Shown here: one piece after another, positions 1 to 9,556 of the stretch
Position numbering within the stretch: the first letter of the stretch is position 1
How the letters are laid out: each line of letters opens with the position of its first letter
Assembly: GCA_022316685.1 (NCBI GenBank)
Contig: JAKJHU010001071.1
Location: forward strand, 1 to 64,000
Reading direction: 5' to 3'
DNA length: 64,000 nucleotides
DNA from: Progne subis subis
Taxonomy: Eukaryota; Chordata; Aves; Passeriformes; Hirundinidae
Notes under the pieces: generated by a model
What the model saw: only the letters and a program-made list of their open reading frames with translations
Databases searched by the model: none
What the model was told of the DNA's origin: nothing
Program-made: the position numbers and the translations under genes

Positions 1-402
1 CACAGGAGTGGGGAACGGCACTCCCTTGGCAAAGCCTCAGGATACACCAAACCTGATAGAGTGGAGACACACTCCTGCAACTCCTGGAAGCCACAAGGAT
101 CGGGATGAAGGAATGCAAGGAGTTCTTTTCTCAGGGAAAGGTTCACAAGTATATTGGTGAAGGGTTCTGGACAAAAAAAGGCAAGGAGCGCTAGAGTACA
201 CTGGGTTTTATACAGAGTGGGTGGTAGGTGTGGACACAAGGAATTGACCAATGGGAAATAACTGGGGAGGACTAGAGGGGAGGAGAGTACAACTAGGGAA
301 GCCAATAAGGTTACTGGATGGGAGGGATTGTGCTACAAAATCCAGTGAGGCTTTGAGGAATACATAATAGACACAGAATTCTCCAGAGAAAGAGGATAGG
401 GT

Positions 403-672
403 TTACAATAACTGGCAGGGAGGACAGGCAGGGTTTAGGGGATAGACAGGAATGGTACTGGAACTATAGGCAGGGAATAACCATGTAGGGAAGGAAGGGG
501 AGTAAACAATTTCTGGGTTAAACCAACAACATATAGAACATGGGGGAAATTGGAATAAACCATTTAAACAGAACTCAACACAGTAGCAACTCGGTGCCAT
601 CCTGGCAGTGTTCACTCCTTGCTGCGCTCTTAGGAACAGGAAAACAGTAAGGAACAATATGGGCAGCTTCAC
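403..672 (-). pseudogene. Short ORF with signal-peptide-like leader, cysteine- and proline-rich
   Basis: This 89-codon minus-strand frame starts Met-Lys-Leu-Pro followed by a run of Ile/Leu/Phe/Val, as in a secretory signal peptide. It continues with about eight cysteines in the middle third and a Pro/Tyr/Ser-rich tail, then stops. It lies just upstream (minus sense) of a TATA-bearing LTR-like sequence, where env would sit in a provirus. I recognise no envelope motif (no CX6CC, no furin site). It may be the amino-terminal scrap of an envelope gene or a chance frame. Confidence 0.22.
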
Positions 673-747
673 AGAAACTGAAAGACATGAAGGTTCACAG
701 GAGTGAGGACCACTGATCTAGGGCTCTCTGCATGCAATTGTCCATAA

Positions 748-948
748 TCACCCATAAGTAGCCACTGGGACTTTACCGTCCATAAGCTGCAGCAGACATG
801 CCGGGAAAGTTGATAAAAGCCCACTGAATGGTCCTTTTTGCGGACAGACCAGCTGCTTGTAGCTCCTAAATACTCCCTCCCATGAAGAATGAAAAGACTT
901 AAACTGTTCATAAACATCTTGGTAAGTGATGGTAGATGTTAGTCCCAT
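748..948 (-). pseudogene. Short Met-Gly-initiated ORF, possible gag matrix start
   Basis: A 66-codon minus-strand frame begins Met-Gly-Leu-Thr-Ser, compatible with an N-myristoylation signal as used by many retroviral matrix proteins. It contains aromatic and basic residues but ends after 66 codons. No capsid homology region or zinc knuckle follows. Its position downstream of an LTR-like module at 1220-1440 (minus-strand sense) is the only contextual support. It could equally be a chance frame. Confidence 0.2.
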
Positions 949-1440
949 TGCTTGGTCTCAGTAAGCCAGTCCCCTTACTGGGATTTACCCTCCCCATAAG
1001 CCTTTTACCCCCATGTTTTTAAGGTCACTCTCAACCTGGCTTCCAGCCATGGTACCCTTGACTCTTCCCCTTTAAGACGAGAGTCCCGCAAGGTGTAGCA
1101 GTCAGCTGGTGACTCATGGGGTGCTGGTTGTGCAGTCCTCACTGGATGCCCACATTCTCCACCATTTGTAGCAGTGTGTAGCTACGGAGTTCATCATGTC
1201 TAGGGAGGCTGCAGCTGCTGACACCGGCAGGGGAAAGAACAATACGGATCTTCCTTTATTTAAGCTCAGGAATCCATTTATTTACCCCTGGGGCCAGAGA
1301 TGGGGGGTGAAGACAAAAGACCAGGTAAAGGGTGGGTCATGGTGTTTTTATAGGGCAGAGCAGAGGTGGAATTGATCAAGGGAGGAGTTAATACAAAAGG
1401 AGGGTAACATCAAATTCCTGCCTCCTCAGAACAGGAGCAC

Positions 1441-2153
1441 TCCACAGTGCATGAGATTCATGTAAAATGTATTACTTTAATTCATCATTGTATTTTGAAA
1501 ATGCCGCTATTAAAATGTTCGCATATATCACTGAAGCATTTAATCCACTTCATATATTAATATCTAATGATCAGCTGTAATGGCTATTGATATGGGCTCA
1601 ACAGATCACTACTTTATGTCCTTGTTGCATACAGAATTTAAAGTTAGGACAGTTTTGTTCACATGCTGAACAAATCCTTATTCAGAGCTGGTTATCCAAT
1701 AAGAGGAAACAACACAAAATAATAAACACTCAGTTTAGGACGAGACAGTTTACTAGTATGGTTCCTCTAAGTTCTGTGCTCTATACTTTCTAGAGTATTC
1801 TTAGCAATATTTTTAAGCTATCTGGAGAGGTCATTAACAGCAAAGATATAGAGTTTATTATAGAATGCTATTCAGCTTAATCAAAATTATAAAGAGTTGT
1901 AAAAATACAATGAACTTGAGTGACTGTTGAAATGTCAGCTGAAAGTCCTGGTAAGTGAAGATAGGTCATATTGGGTAAAAGAATTCTAATTAGTCACTGG
2001 GTTTGTAGATTTTTAAGTTAGCTATTTCTACTTTAAAAAGATACTAGAAACTATAGTTTTCTGATATTATTCTTATATCTGGCAGTAGATAGTCACCTGC
2101 TTAGAGATAATAAGTGTTCTCTGAAATTTAAAACTGTACTTTATCTCACCTTA
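1441..2153. other. AT-rich host flank, no gene seen
   Basis: AT-rich sequence to the left of provirus 1. No reading frame over about 70 codons looks coding, and I see no repeat signature. Confidence 0.5.
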
Positions 2154-2159
2154 GGTACC

Positions 2160-2480
2160 TGTTGTAATGCATTGATTGTGTTCTTTTATGTCTGTCTCTG
2201 TCCGACTGGTGCCCATCCCCCTCGTGCCCGGTCCGGTTTCCCCCCTCCTTCTGAACACTGATTGGGTGGTGCCTCTGGGTATCGCCCATGGGCCCTGCCC
2301 CCTGGGAGAAAAAGCCATGGCGGGGGAGGGGCCAGGGACACTCTGGACCAGCGAGCGATCGGGACAGTTCAACAAACGAAGCAGGACAAGTGAATAAAGC
2401 TGTAAAATCCCAAAAGGAGCCAGGAATAGACTCGCTTATTTTGCCATCGGTGGCCGTCTGATCTCGTGGGGAAGGCTACA
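2160..2480 (+). repeat. Provirus 1 5' LTR
   Basis: A 321-bp LTR that begins TGTTGTAATGC and ends GGCTACA, so it has TG...CA termini. AATAAA lies at 2393-2398, about 80 bp before the end. The middle is GC-rich and carries an ATTGG (CCAAT-type) box near 2261. The same start and the downstream TTTGCCATCG block recur in solo LTRs at 11658-12196 and 23659-24023, placing all three in one LTR clade. Confidence 0.92.
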
Positions 2481-2482
2481 AC

Positions 2483-2500
2483 TGGCACCTGAACTGGGGC
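2483..2500 (+). other. Primer binding site of provirus 1 (tRNA-Lys-like)
   Basis: Two bases after the LTR the sequence TGGCACCTGAACTGGGGC begins with the TGG expected opposite a tRNA CCA end. It matches the usual lysine-tRNA primer-site pattern at about 14 of 18 positions. The exact tRNA is uncertain because of decay. Confidence 0.6.
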
Positions 2501-3069
2501 TTGAAGCCACAAAGGGTTCCCAAAAAGCTGGAAGAACCACTCAGCACATGGCCGAAGAAACCCATGCAGAAACAGACCCGTCAGGCTTGGCATTCGCTGT
2601 GGCATCTCCAGATACAGGATTCTACAGGCCAGGGCTGCAGTTTTCTCTCTTGGACTCAAAAATCCCATCGGAGTGCTGCAAAGAAGCCCTAACAACCGGC
2701 AGACTGCTCCCAGAAAAAGTGACCACATGTTTGTGGAAAACTAATCTGGGAGACCGAGACTAGAAGCCCTTTTTGCACCAAAAAGGGTCAGTCTTAGGCA
2801 AAATGAGGAACGAGGAAAGAAAGGACAGTAACACTGGAATTTTGGTGAGTACCACTTTCGGTTTTCTAAGGGAAAATTTTCTTCAGAGGTGGGATTCCTC
2901 AGGTGTTGGGAAGGATGAAGCCAGAAAGCCCTATAAATATGATTGCTTAGATTCTGAGAATGTGAAACCTGTAACTGAGATAGAATTGAATCTAAGTGTT
3001 GATATTTAAGATGTCCTAGCTACTAGATGCCTGCGAAAACAACCCCCAATGTATGATTCATCCCACACA

Positions 3070-3389
3070 TGTAACCCCCCCTGAAGTATCAAGTATCTGT
3101 AACTCCATTGGCACAAGCCTGTTACAGCCCACCTCGAGACCCCTTATCAGAGGGCTGCAAGAGTGGGCCTCTCTTCTGTTGCTTCTCTCTCTTGTCTCTT
3201 TTTGCTCTTCTCCTTTGCTCCTCTCTCTTGCCTCTTGCATCTTGCTTTTGTAATTTCTTTATCTCTCACTGCTCCCACCTTCCAAGGCCATGCTACAGCT
3301 GCGCCTGGCAGCTCCGAGCAAGGCCTCACTCTCTACACAATAAACCTATTCTTCTACACCCAACTTCAGAGATCTCTCATCTACATTCA
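3070..3389 (+). repeat. Candidate solo LTR nested in the leader of provirus 1
   Basis: The segment starts TGTAACCC and ends ACATTCA, has AATAAA at 3339-3344 about 45 bp before its end, and is 320 bp long. It is flanked by CACACA (3064-3069) and TACACA (3390-3395), a 5/6 match. The flanks are low-complexity, so the duplication is weak evidence, and the terminal repeats are short. If real, it is younger than provirus 1. Confidence 0.4.
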
Positions 3390-3677
3390 TACACACCGTC
3401 CTGGAGTCCTCAGCAGCAGGAGGAAGAGGCATTTTCTACTCTCAGGGAAAAGGGTTGTTCCCTCTATCAGGGAAGGTTTTACTTTCAGAGTAAACACCTT
3501 CAAAGTGCTCTTATCAGCTTCAGGGGGTGGAAAAGGAAACTGTTTCCCCTTTTTTGGCTTTTTTCTCTCCAGCGAGGGATTTTTTATTTTTTTTTTTTCC
3601 TTCTCTTTCTCTTTTTTTTCCTTGCAATTTCTCAATCGCAATAGAGAGGACACAGAAACTTAAAATCTGAGCCAAAA

Positions 3678-5640
3678 ATGGGTGCAAAATTATCTGTGTC
3701 TCAAAAGAGGGTCTATTACAATATTTTAAATGCCTTGGAGGATGGGAAAACCCATATTTCCAAGAAGCAATTAAAAAAATTCCTTTGGTGGTTATTTGCT
3801 CAATTTCCAGAGGTATCTGAGCAAATAAACTTCCCATAATTTTGGGAAGCTGTTGTAAAAGAATTGTCTCAATCAAGCTCCTCTAATGATACAGAAAAAG
3901 CAAATTTTGCTCTTTGGAGCCTGCAGATTCTATTTGTAATGCAAAAACAAAATGAAAATAATAAAAAGCCAGTTCTTTGTGGACTTTCCCCAGTTTCCTC
4001 AGTTTCTCCCTATCCTGACCCCAAAATCCCTTCCCCATTGGATATTCCTCGAGAAACCCCTAAGCTTTCCCCAAAACTACCTTCTTCCCCAGCTTGCAAA
4101 CCCAGAGTTAGGTTTACTTTTGCAGGCAGTTTGTGTGCACATAATCCCCATCTTAGTGAATCCCAAGCTAGTCTTAGTTCAGAAGGAGGATCACAAGATG
4201 GAGGGGACTCCTATGTTTCCCAAAATGGCCAAAGCCATGTGCTCTCGAATCACAAGGAGCTTATCCCTTTGTTTGTCCCTCCTTCCCACAATCCCCTTCG
4301 CAATCCCTTCCTCCCCCCCAGACCCCCCTTTCCCTTCAGTGACGCCCTCGGCACTGCTCTCTCCTCTGACTCCACCCCCTACCCTCAAACATCCGCCCTC
4401 CAACTCCTCCCCGTGTGACTCAAGCCTCCAGCCCCTCCCTGCCCCTGGTTCCCAGAGTTTCCCCACCCACAGTCCCAGCTCCCACACCCCGGGGGTGGGG
4501 GGAGAGAGCCGGGAGCCCAGAAGCAGGAAATTATCCCAGCTTCTCTGCAACCCCTGTTGCATACCGACAGTCAAAACAAGGGGGTGCTGTCCGCAGTAAT
4601 TGGGACCCCTTCCCCCAACAAGCGATTCAGGATTTGTGCAAAGCTCAGGCCAAATTTGGACGCAAAAGTGAATACTTTCGCAGCCTTTTAAAAGCAAATT
4701 TAGCAGGGAATCCTATTGTTCTCTTTGACCTCCGGCAGCTTTTTTCTGCCCTCCTTTCATCCACACAGTTTAGGCTTTGGGACTCCATATGGAAGAAAAG
4801 ATTAAGAGATTTACTCCCAGAGCTTTGGCAAAATCCTGAAACGGCTGTTGATAATAATAATTTGCCAATTCGGTTAGAACGTCTATGTGGTGATGGTGAA
4901 TGGGCTGCAGCATTAAAACAAGCTCAAGAAATTCCTTTAGTTGTTTCAGAACGCATTAAAGAGACTGCTTTAAAAGCATTCTTTTTAATCCAACCTGATG
5001 GGTCCTTTCAACCTTATAGTAAAATTAAGCAGCTTCCATCAGAACCTTTTGTAATGTTTGTTGAGCAACTAACTCGAGCTGTTGAGCTACAGGTTAAGAA
5101 TGAAGGGGCCCAAGAACATGTCCTGGAGGAGATGGCACTGACCAACGCAAACCAACAGTGCAAGGCAGCCATCCTCAGCCTGCCCGTGGAACCAGTGCCA
5201 ACCTTAGATGACGTGCTCCATGTTTGTACCCAGAAAGTTCCCTTCATGAGTGCACACCTTAATCACAGTTCCAGAGATGCATTCAGACCACCGCAAAGAG
5301 CTGCCGCCGCAGATGCCATGCCACCTGTACCTGTGCCACGGCCACCACCCAAGAGAAGAACAACGTGTCTCCTGTGCGATCAGGCTGGACATTGGGCATC
5401 TCAATGCCCTTTAAAGAAGCAATTTATGGACTTTCAGGACAATGGGGGTGGAGGTTTCAAGAACTCAAAGGGAATGTTTCAAAAAACTAAAATGTCAGCG
5501 CTCACTTGCCCAGCGTGCCGACTAAATAGGGCAAATCAGAGGGAGGAGGAGAAAAAACTAAAAAATGCAAATGTTAAATTAAATAATCCTGTTAAAATCA
5601 GTTCTGCCTTTCAGCAGAAGTCACCAGATATGACCCTTTC
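3678..5640 (+). pseudogene. gag: gag of provirus 1 (matrix, Pro-rich linker, capsid, nucleocapsid)
   Basis: Gag would build the virus core. The ATG at 3678 begins Met-Gly-Ala-Lys, a myristoylated-matrix-type start. A TAA at 3837-3839 breaks the matrix after 53 codons, and the same frame reopens and runs to 4418 through a very Pro/Ser-rich linker. A frame change near 4415 leads into the long open frame 4415-6034. That frame holds the capsid, with a major-homology-region-like segment at about 5030-5090 (QLPSEP...FVEQLTRAVEL), then a nucleocapsid CX2CX4HX4C knuckle at 5366-5407. A second CX2C at about 5506 lacks the following His/Cys pattern, so the second knuckle is incomplete. Codons from 4600 onward are otherwise open, so the capsid is the best-preserved part. 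Confidence 0.88.
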
Positions 5641-6034
5641 AGATCATGACATAAGCAAACCCTGTTTAACCACAGAATGTTTCCAAGAGCCTTTTAGGTT
5701 GCAACTGACAGAATCCTTACACCTAAGTGACACTGACTGGCATTTAGGTTCATTGGATCGACAACTGCTGGGCTCCTGGCAACATGTTGGCAGTAAGTAT
5801 GTCATCCTTGGGGGCACCAAGTACACACTGAGACAGATTGAGATCCTTCTGGGTCTCGTCTCATCAAACCCTAAACAACTTGTTCTCTGGCTGCGCTGTG
5901 TCCGTCTGCCTTTGTTTCTGCCTAAGGGGCAGATAATAGCTCAGGCAATTCCAGCACCTGACCCGTTCCTTGAAAAAAACAGCACAAGGAACAAACACCT
6001 TGAGGTTTGCCCCACACGAGTTATTGTGTGTTAG
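5641..6034 (+). pseudogene. Linker downstream of nucleocapsid with dUTPase-like motif, gag frame
   Basis: The gag frame stays open about 130 codons past the nucleocapsid and ends at TAG 6032-6034. It contains a block (about 5920-5950) reading LPKGQIIAQAI, which resembles the KG..IAQ motif of retroviral dUTPase or pseudo-dUTPase domains. In betaretroviruses that domain normally sits in the pro frame, after the first frameshift. Here it lies before the slippery site, in the gag frame. Only this one motif is recognisable, so the family call is tentative. Confidence 0.4.
5974..5980 (+). promoter_or_regulatory. Programmed -1 ribosomal frameshift heptamer A_AAA_AAC
   Basis: The heptamer AAAAAAC is phased with the gag frame as X_XXY_YYZ (AAA at 5975-5977, AAC at 5978-5980). 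It lies 52 bases before the gag-frame stop and shifts into the frame that encodes the protease. A_AAA_AAC is a classical betaretroviral slippery sequence. In this copy the -1 frame meets a TGA at 6001-6003 only seven codons later. I did not model a downstream pseudoknot. Confidence 0.8.
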
Positions 6035-6285
6035 GGTGGGAAGTCCGTCACAGTGGGGAAATAATAAACCTGAAAGGGGTTTTGGACACAGGCACAGATA
6101 TAACGATTGTACCAGAAAGGATGTGGCCCTCACATTGGGAACTGCAAAATGTGGCTGGACACGTAGAAGGTATAGGGGGAATGAAATGGGCAAAACAATT
6201 AAAAGGTGATGTGCAAATTAAGGGGCCAAACGGACAATTAGCTACACTGCATCCATTTGTTTTGGATTATTCAGAGCCCTTGTGA
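6004..6285 (+). pseudogene. pro: Protease (pro) of provirus 1
   Basis: An aspartic protease domain that would cleave Gag and Pol. The catalytic triad Asp-Thr-Gly is at 6085-6093, followed by Thr-Asp-Ile-Thr. A Gly-Ile-Gly-Gly flap-like segment lies near 6170-6182. The frame is entered by -1 slippage from gag, but TGA 6001-6003 blocks it upstream. It ends at TGA 6283-6285, directly before RT in the same frame. The active-site triplet is intact. Confidence 0.85.
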
Positions 6286-7737
6286 GGGAGAGACCTGATG
6301 GCCCAGTGGGGGGTCACAATTGGCATTCCAGATGCCCCCCTGGTTTTTGAGGCCACTGAAGAGCGCCCTACCCAGAAACTCAATTGGAAAACTGATTCAC
6401 CAGTCTGGGTAGAGCAGTGGCCACTCAGTAAAGAAAAATTGAAGGCACTTCAGGAGCTAGTGGATGAACAGCTAGCTAAAGGCCACATTGTAGAAACCAC
6501 ATCTCCGTGGAATTCCCCAGTCTTTGTTATCAAAAAGGCAAACAAAGGCAAGTGGCGGCTCCTCCATGATCTCTGTCAAATTAATAATGTCATTGAGTAC
6601 ATGTGTTCTCTCCAACCAGGGATGCCATACCCGGCAATGCTCCCTCAAAATTGGAATTTGGCAATTATTGATATCAAAGATTGTTTTTTCCAGATCCGTC
6701 TACACCCTGATGATGCCCCACGTTTCACCTTCTCAGTTCCCACCCTCAACCGAGAAGCCCCGAGGAAAAGATACCACTGGAAGTTTCTTCCCCAAGGGAT
6801 GAAAAATTCGCCATCTATTTGTCAGTGGTACCTCTCTTCCCTGCTGTCCCCAGTGTGTGCAGCTGTAGGAGAAGCCATCATCCTGCACTACATGGATGAT
6901 GTGCTCGTATGTGCCCCCAATGATGATTTACTGTCCCACGTGCTTGACCTGACAATCGATTCTTTGGCTGCTGCAGGGTTTGAGCTTCAGGAGGAAAAGA
7001 TTCAAAGGATGCCAACCTGGAAGTAGCTGGGTCTGGAGATTGGTAAATGGACAATTGTGCCACAAAAATTGGTTGTCAAAAATAACATCAAGACCTTAGC
7101 AGATGTCCAGCAGTTGTGTGGGTCCTTAAATTGGGTAAGACCTTGGCTAGGTCTGACCACTGAAGACCTAGACCCCCTCTTTAATCTTTTAAAAGGGGAA
7201 GAGGAGCTAAGTTCTCCTATGACCCTCACCCAAGAGGCCAAGAGCAGCCCTAGAAAAGGTACAGGACTGTATGGCCACCAGACAGGCCAACAGGTGCAAA
7301 TCAGACTTGCCATTCAAATTCACCATTTTAGGCAAATTGCCATACTTACATGGGATGATTTTTCAGTGGGAAAGAGTGGAAAAATCAACAAAGACCATAG
7401 GGATCCACTCTTAATCATAGAGTGGGTTTTCCTCAGTCACCACCAGTCCAAAAGAATGACCAGGCCACAGGAACTGGTAGCAGAATTGATCCAGAAGGCC
7501 AGGACCCGGATCAGGGAGTTGGCAGGATGTGCTTTTGAGTGTATTCACATCCCAATTGTGATAAACTCAGGCCAAATCACAAAAGCAATGCTGGAGCACC
7601 TGATTCATGAAAATGAAGCTTTGCAGTTTGCTCTGGATAGCTACACAGGTCAAATTTCAATTCATCGGCCTGCTCACAAATTATTTAGAGAACAAATTCA
7701 GTTCAAATTGTCATTAAAAAGTGTTCAGAGCAGATGG
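6286..7737 (+). pseudogene. pol: Reverse transcriptase (pol) of provirus 1
   Basis: RT copies viral RNA to DNA. The finger/palm region is open from 6286 to TAG 7024-7026. Visible motifs are a Trp-Pro-Leu entry near 6418, the first catalytic Asp in IIDIKDCFFQI (about 6661-6693), LPQGM near 6786, and YMDD at 6889-6900. After the single TAG, the thumb and connection continue in the same frame (7027-7737). RT is in the same frame as the protease, separated only by TGA 6283, so one frameshift would have sufficed to reach pro-pol, unlike the usual two-shift betaretroviral layout. The frame fusion could instead be a post-insertion indel. Confidence 0.9.
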
Positions 7738-8139
7738 CCTTTAAAGGCTTTAACCGTTTTTACAAATGCATCTGGAACATCTCATAAATCAGTAATAACA
7801 TGGAAAAATCCTCAAACTCAGCAGTGGGAAAAAGATATTGTCGAGATGGAAGGATCACCTCAGGTAGCTGAGTTGGCTGCAGTTGTTAGAACTTTTGAAA
7901 GGTTTTCTGAACCATTCAATTTGGTCACAGATTCGGCCTATGTAGCAGGTGTAGTATCCAGAGCTGAACAAGCTGTACTGAGTGAGGTCTCCAATTCCGC
8001 ACTTTTCAACTTGCTCTCCAAACTAGTAAATCTGATCTCCCACCGAGAGCAACAATTTTATGTGATGCACATCAGATCACACACCGATTTACCAGGATTC
8101 ATAGCCAAGGGCAACAGAAGGGCTGATGCTCTTGCTGCG
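7738..8139 (+). pseudogene. pol: RNase H domain of provirus 1, first catalytic Asp replaced by Asn
   Basis: RNase H removes the RNA strand during reverse transcription. It is in frame with RT and fully open. Expected acidic residues are visible at Glu 7870-7872 (AEL), Asp 7930-7932 (TDSAY) and Asp 8125-8127 (RRAD). The first position, which should be Asp after Phe-Thr, is an Asn codon AAT at 7765-7767, a G-to-A type change that should abolish catalysis. A His in HIRSHT near 8065-8085 is retained. Confidence 0.82.
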
Positions 8140-9105
8140 CCTGTGGAGATGGCCCCACTCCCAAACATCTTTGGACAAGCCAAAATCAGCCATCAGCTTT
8201 TTCACCAGAATGCACCAGGCCTAGTCCGCCAGTTCCACCTAGCTCGGGAACAGGCTCAGGCAATTGTGTCAATGTGTCCCTTGAGCCAGTAACACACACT
8301 GAGTGCACTCCAGTAACACTCCCGCCCTGAGTGCAGGAGCAAACCCCAGGGGATTGAAGAGCTGTGAGGTATGGCAGACAGACGTGACACACATCATGTC
8401 CTTTGGTAGACAAAGATATGTCCATGTATTTGTAGACACCTTTTCTGGAGCTGTCTATGCCTCTGCCCAGGGGAGAAGTCTAGTGATGCCATGAAACATC
8501 TAATACAGGCTTTCTCCTTCTTGGGCATCCCCAAATCAATAAAAACTGATAATGGACCCATGTACACATCCAAGGAGTTCAGAAGCTTCCTGCAGCAATG
8601 GGGAGTAGAGCACAAAACAGGCATCCCCTACTCCCCGACAGGTCAGGCCATCATGGAAAGGACCCACCAAAATCTCAAAAGGGTCCTCAGCCAACACCAT
8701 CAGTCTCTAAAATTAGAAACACCCCAAATCCAGTTGTCCAAGGCCCTGTTCACTCTGAACTTTTTAAATTGTACATTTGAAAATCTTAACCCACCAATGG
8801 TGCTCCATTTCAGAGAGAACTGCTAACTGCAGCTGAAAGCAAAGCCACCAGTAATGGTAAAGGATCCAGCAACCAGGGAAACAGAGGGTCCTCGTGATCT
8901 GGTGACCTGGGGTCATGGGTACGCCTGTGTGTCCACTTCCTCAGGTCCCAAGTGGGTGCCAGCCAAGTGGGTGAAACCTTTCATCCCAAAAATCGCAAAA
9001 ACACCTGCAGAGGTCCCACAGGTGGCCAGTGCTGCCTGGAGGAGGAGAAAGCGCCCCGAAGCTGCTTCTTCTAATTGTCATCATTCCTTAACAGTGTTTT
9101 TCTAG
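8140..9105 (+). pseudogene. pol: Integrase of provirus 1 (DDX35E, split by two frame changes)
   Basis: Integrase inserts viral DNA. The amino-terminal HHCC zinc domain is present (His residues near 8196-8208, Cys 8275-8277), but the last Cys position is Ser (8284-8286). The frame stops at TAA 8290-8292. The core continues in the next frame at 8303-8494 with catalytic Asp 8381-8383 (WQTD), then returns to the RT frame by 8491 with Asp 8548-8550 (KTDNGP) and Glu 8656-8658, a canonical DX35E spacing. TAA 8824-8826 interrupts before the carboxy-terminal domain (8827-9105), which has the Trp-rich WVPAKWV segment typical of class II integrases and ends in a basic RRRKR tail. Confidence 0.87.
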
Positions 9106-9215
9106 ACAGTTTTGTTTGTCCTAAAGGTTATTATTCTTTTGCAACTTTAAAGGTACTCAAGGTCCAAACTCTGAGTATGTCCCACGAATCGAGTCCTCCT
9201 CCTTCTTAATTTAAT

Positions 9216-9229
9216 AAGAAAAGGGGAAA
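9216..9229 (+). other. Polypurine tract of provirus 1
   Basis: AAGAAAAGGGGAAA lies immediately before the 3' LTR, the standard site for plus-strand DNA priming. The 110 bp between it and the integrase end contain no env motif. Confidence 0.82.
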
Positions 9230-9550
9230 TGTTGTAATGCATTGATTGTGTTCTTTTATATCTGTCTCTGTCCGACTGGTGCCCATCCCCCTCGGGCCGG
9301 GTCCGGTTTCCCCCCCTCCTTCTGAACACTGATTGGGTGATGCCTCTGGGTCTCGCCCATGGGCCCTGCCCCCTGGGGGCAAAAGCCACAGCAGGGGAGG
9401 GGCCAGGGACACTCTGGACCGGCGAGCAATCGGGACAGTTCAGCAAATGAAGTAGGACAAGTGAATAAAGCTGTAAAATCCCAAAGGAGCCGGGAATAGA
9501 CTCTCTTATTTTGCCATCGGTGGCCGTCTGATCTTGTGGGGAAGGCTACA
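9230..9550 (+). repeat. Provirus 1 3' LTR
   Basis: A 321-bp copy of the 5' LTR with the same ends (TGTTGTAATGC...GGCTACA) and AATAAA at 9464-9469. It is followed by the hexamer GATACC, which pairs with GGTACC before the 5' LTR. Confidence 0.92.
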
Positions 9551-9556
9551 GATACC

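Larger units (their letters stand above)
1..1440 (-). mobile_element. Degenerate ERV/LTR debris, minus strand
   Basis: Read on the minus strand, two promoter-plus-poly(A)-like modules flank about 800 bp of possible internal sequence. Near 1320-1360 there is a CCTATAAAAA box followed by AATAAA-type signals (plus-strand TTTATT near 1255-1275). A second TATA-like element (TATAAAACCC) lies near 205-215. Between them are two short minus-strand reading frames, one starting Met-Gly (948-748) and one with a hydrophobic leader (672-403). The two LTR-like ends do not resemble each other, so these may be two different elements, and the left one probably continues outside the window. No primer site or pol motif was found. 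The retroviral call is an inference from architecture only. Confidence 0.3.
2481..3677 (+). other. Provirus 1 leader, 1.2 kb, with candidate splice donor
   Basis: The distance from the LTR to the Met-Gly gag start is unusually long at about 1.2 kb. A consensus-like splice donor (TTG|GTGAGT) lies at 2842-2850, which is odd for an element without env. About 320 bp may be a nested solo LTR at 3070-3389; the remainder is still about 0.9 kb. The small frames in the leader (for example 2773-3009) show no recognisable domain, and the pyrimidine-rich stretch at 3540-3630 looks non-coding. Confidence 0.55.
2160..9550 (+). mobile_element. Provirus 1: class II (betaretrovirus/ERVK-like) ERV without env
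   Basis: A full-length but decayed provirus: 5' LTR, primer site, long leader, gag, protease, RT, RNase H, integrase, polypurine tract, 3' LTR. Flanking hexamers GGTACC (2154-2159) and GATACC (9551-9556) differ at one base, which fits a 6-bp target duplication of an alpha/betaretrovirus-like integrase. By eye the LTRs differ at about 18 of 321 positions plus two 1-bp indels, so it is not a recent insertion. Class II is supported by YMDD in RT, the LPQGM motif, a capsid homology region, a CX2CX4HX4C knuckle and an A_AAA_AAC frameshift site. Only about 125 bp separate the end of integrase from the 3' LTR, so env is absent. Lesions are noted per domain. The leader may itself carry a nested solo LTR. 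Confidence 0.93.

Noticed and set aside
3108..3663. 166- and 178-codon overlapping plus-strand frames
   Set aside because: Two frames through a pyrimidine-rich leader and candidate LTR; Ser/Leu/Phe runs only, no domain.
4191..4697. 168-codon minus-strand frame
   Set aside because: Antisense to the Pro/Ser-rich gag linker of provirus 1; its Gly/Glu richness mirrors that composition.
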